From a virus: a stretch of DNA of 47,543 nucleotides. The position numbers and the translations under genes were made by a program. The stretch spans positions 1-47,543 of IMG/VR virus record IMGVR_UViG_3300003702_000014; one strand, 5' to 3'. The notes beneath the pieces were generated by a model. It searched no databases. It was not told the origin of the DNA and was given only the letters and a program-made list of their open reading frames with translations. This document shows, one piece after another, positions 47,175 to 47,543 of the stretch; position 1 is the stretch's first letter; each line of letters opens with the position of its first letter.

Positions 47175-47543
47175 TTATAGCAAGGATAGCTTACTTGATG
47201 AGTTTGCAATGACAACTCTAAAAGATAGATATATGATCGCGGGAGAGGACTCGCCGCAAAATGCATTTGCTAGAGCGGCTGAGGCTTTTGCTGATGACGA
47301 AGATCACGCACAAAGACTGTATGATTACGTTAGTAATCTATGGTTTATGTTTGCAACCCCTATTTTATCAAATGGGGGCACTACTCGTGGATTACCCATT
47401 AGTTGTTTTTTAAATTACATAGACGACAGCCGTGAAGGTATTACAGAACATTATGTAGAAAATGCTTATCTTTCTTCTTTTGGAGGAGGTATAGGCGGAG
47501 GCTGGAGTGATGTGCGTTCACAGGGGACGGCTACATCAAAAGG
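47158..47543 (+). CDS. ribonucleotide reductase large subunit, N-terminal part (partial)
   Basis: The frame runs to the window edge. FMFATPILSNGGTTRGLPIS, then CFLNYIDDS carries the redox Cys of the large subunit, followed by a Gly-rich loop (FGGGIGGGW). There is no obvious ATP-cone at the N-terminus. It reduces ribonucleotides for phage DNA synthesis. Class I or II cannot be decided from this fragment. It overlaps the flap endonuclease end by 17 bases. Confidence 0.88.
   Translation, partial: MSVKIDYSKDSLLDEFAMTTLKDRYMIAGEDSPQNAFARAAEAFADDEDHAQRLYDYVSNLWFMFATPILSNGGTTRGLPISCFLNYIDDSREGITEHYVENAYLSSFGGGIGGGWSDVRSQGTATSK

Noticed and set aside
1-47543. CRISPR arrays, insertion sequences, integrase or lysogeny genes
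   Set aside because: No spaced repeat arrays, transposase motifs (DDE, HUH), tyrosine or serine recombinase signatures, or CI-like repressors were seen.

Overview
This window is a 47.5-kb piece of a tailed double-stranded DNA phage (Caudoviricetes) genome. It is A+T-rich, almost entirely coded on the + strand, and packed with short genes whose stops and starts overlap (ATGA, TAATG and TTGA junctions). Phage hallmarks include a full replication and recombination set, a lysis set (SAR endolysin, overlapping spanin pair, holin-like protein), two tRNAs, and many tiny membrane or basic proteins. No capsid, tail, terminase or integrase gene is visible. Many 2-oxoglutarate/Fe(II) oxygenases, a small heat-shock protein, a ribosomal protein bS21, carbamoyltransferase, asparagine synthase, acyl carrier protein and NfuA are typical cargo of large marine phages. 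Host and phage species cannot be fixed from the sequence.

Layout: 1-660 is an apparently untranslated, structured region ending in an intrinsic terminator. 781-4821 holds small hypothetical genes, a probable PD-(D/E)XK nuclease and a MazG-type pyrophosphohydrolase. 5330-6752 is a four-gene minus-strand operon (membrane protein, HTH protein, unknown, bS21). Divergent promoters at 6.8 kb serve it and a tRNA-Asp/tRNA-Gly pair on the + strand. 7118-14189 contains an adenine methyltransferase-like protein, Hsp20 and the lysis genes, with an island of glycosyltransferase, oxygenase and ParB-like genes between the spanins and the holin. 14190-18700 contains another leader region and small genes, including a DUF3310 protein, an HTH protein, a sulfotransferase-like protein and a PC4-like protein.

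From 18.7 kb the replication core begins: NAD+ DNA ligase N-half, a 4.7-kb cargo island, ligase C-half, a four-repeat HTH protein, DnaB-type helicase, DnaG-type primase, a small nuclease, family A DNA polymerase, a second cargo island (sulfotransferase, methyltransferase, NfuA, QueC-like, oxygenase, asparagine synthase), an SF2 helicase, a single-strand binding protein, SbcD/SbcC, acyl carrier protein, a resolvase-like nuclease, a flap endonuclease, and the start of a ribonucleotide reductase. The split ligase and this gene order recall the early replication block of phage T5, here interrupted by cargo genes.

Expression seems driven by host sigma-70: nine + strand promoters and one minus promoter share TTGACA, exactly 17 bases, then TATAAT. 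Most carry AAAATAGTTC directly upstream of the -35. At several of them an ATG sits on or within a few bases of the predicted transcription start, so those messages would be leaderless or nearly so. The clearest evolutionary signal is a perfect 31-bp direct repeat that brackets nfuA exactly, a scar of recent gene gain.
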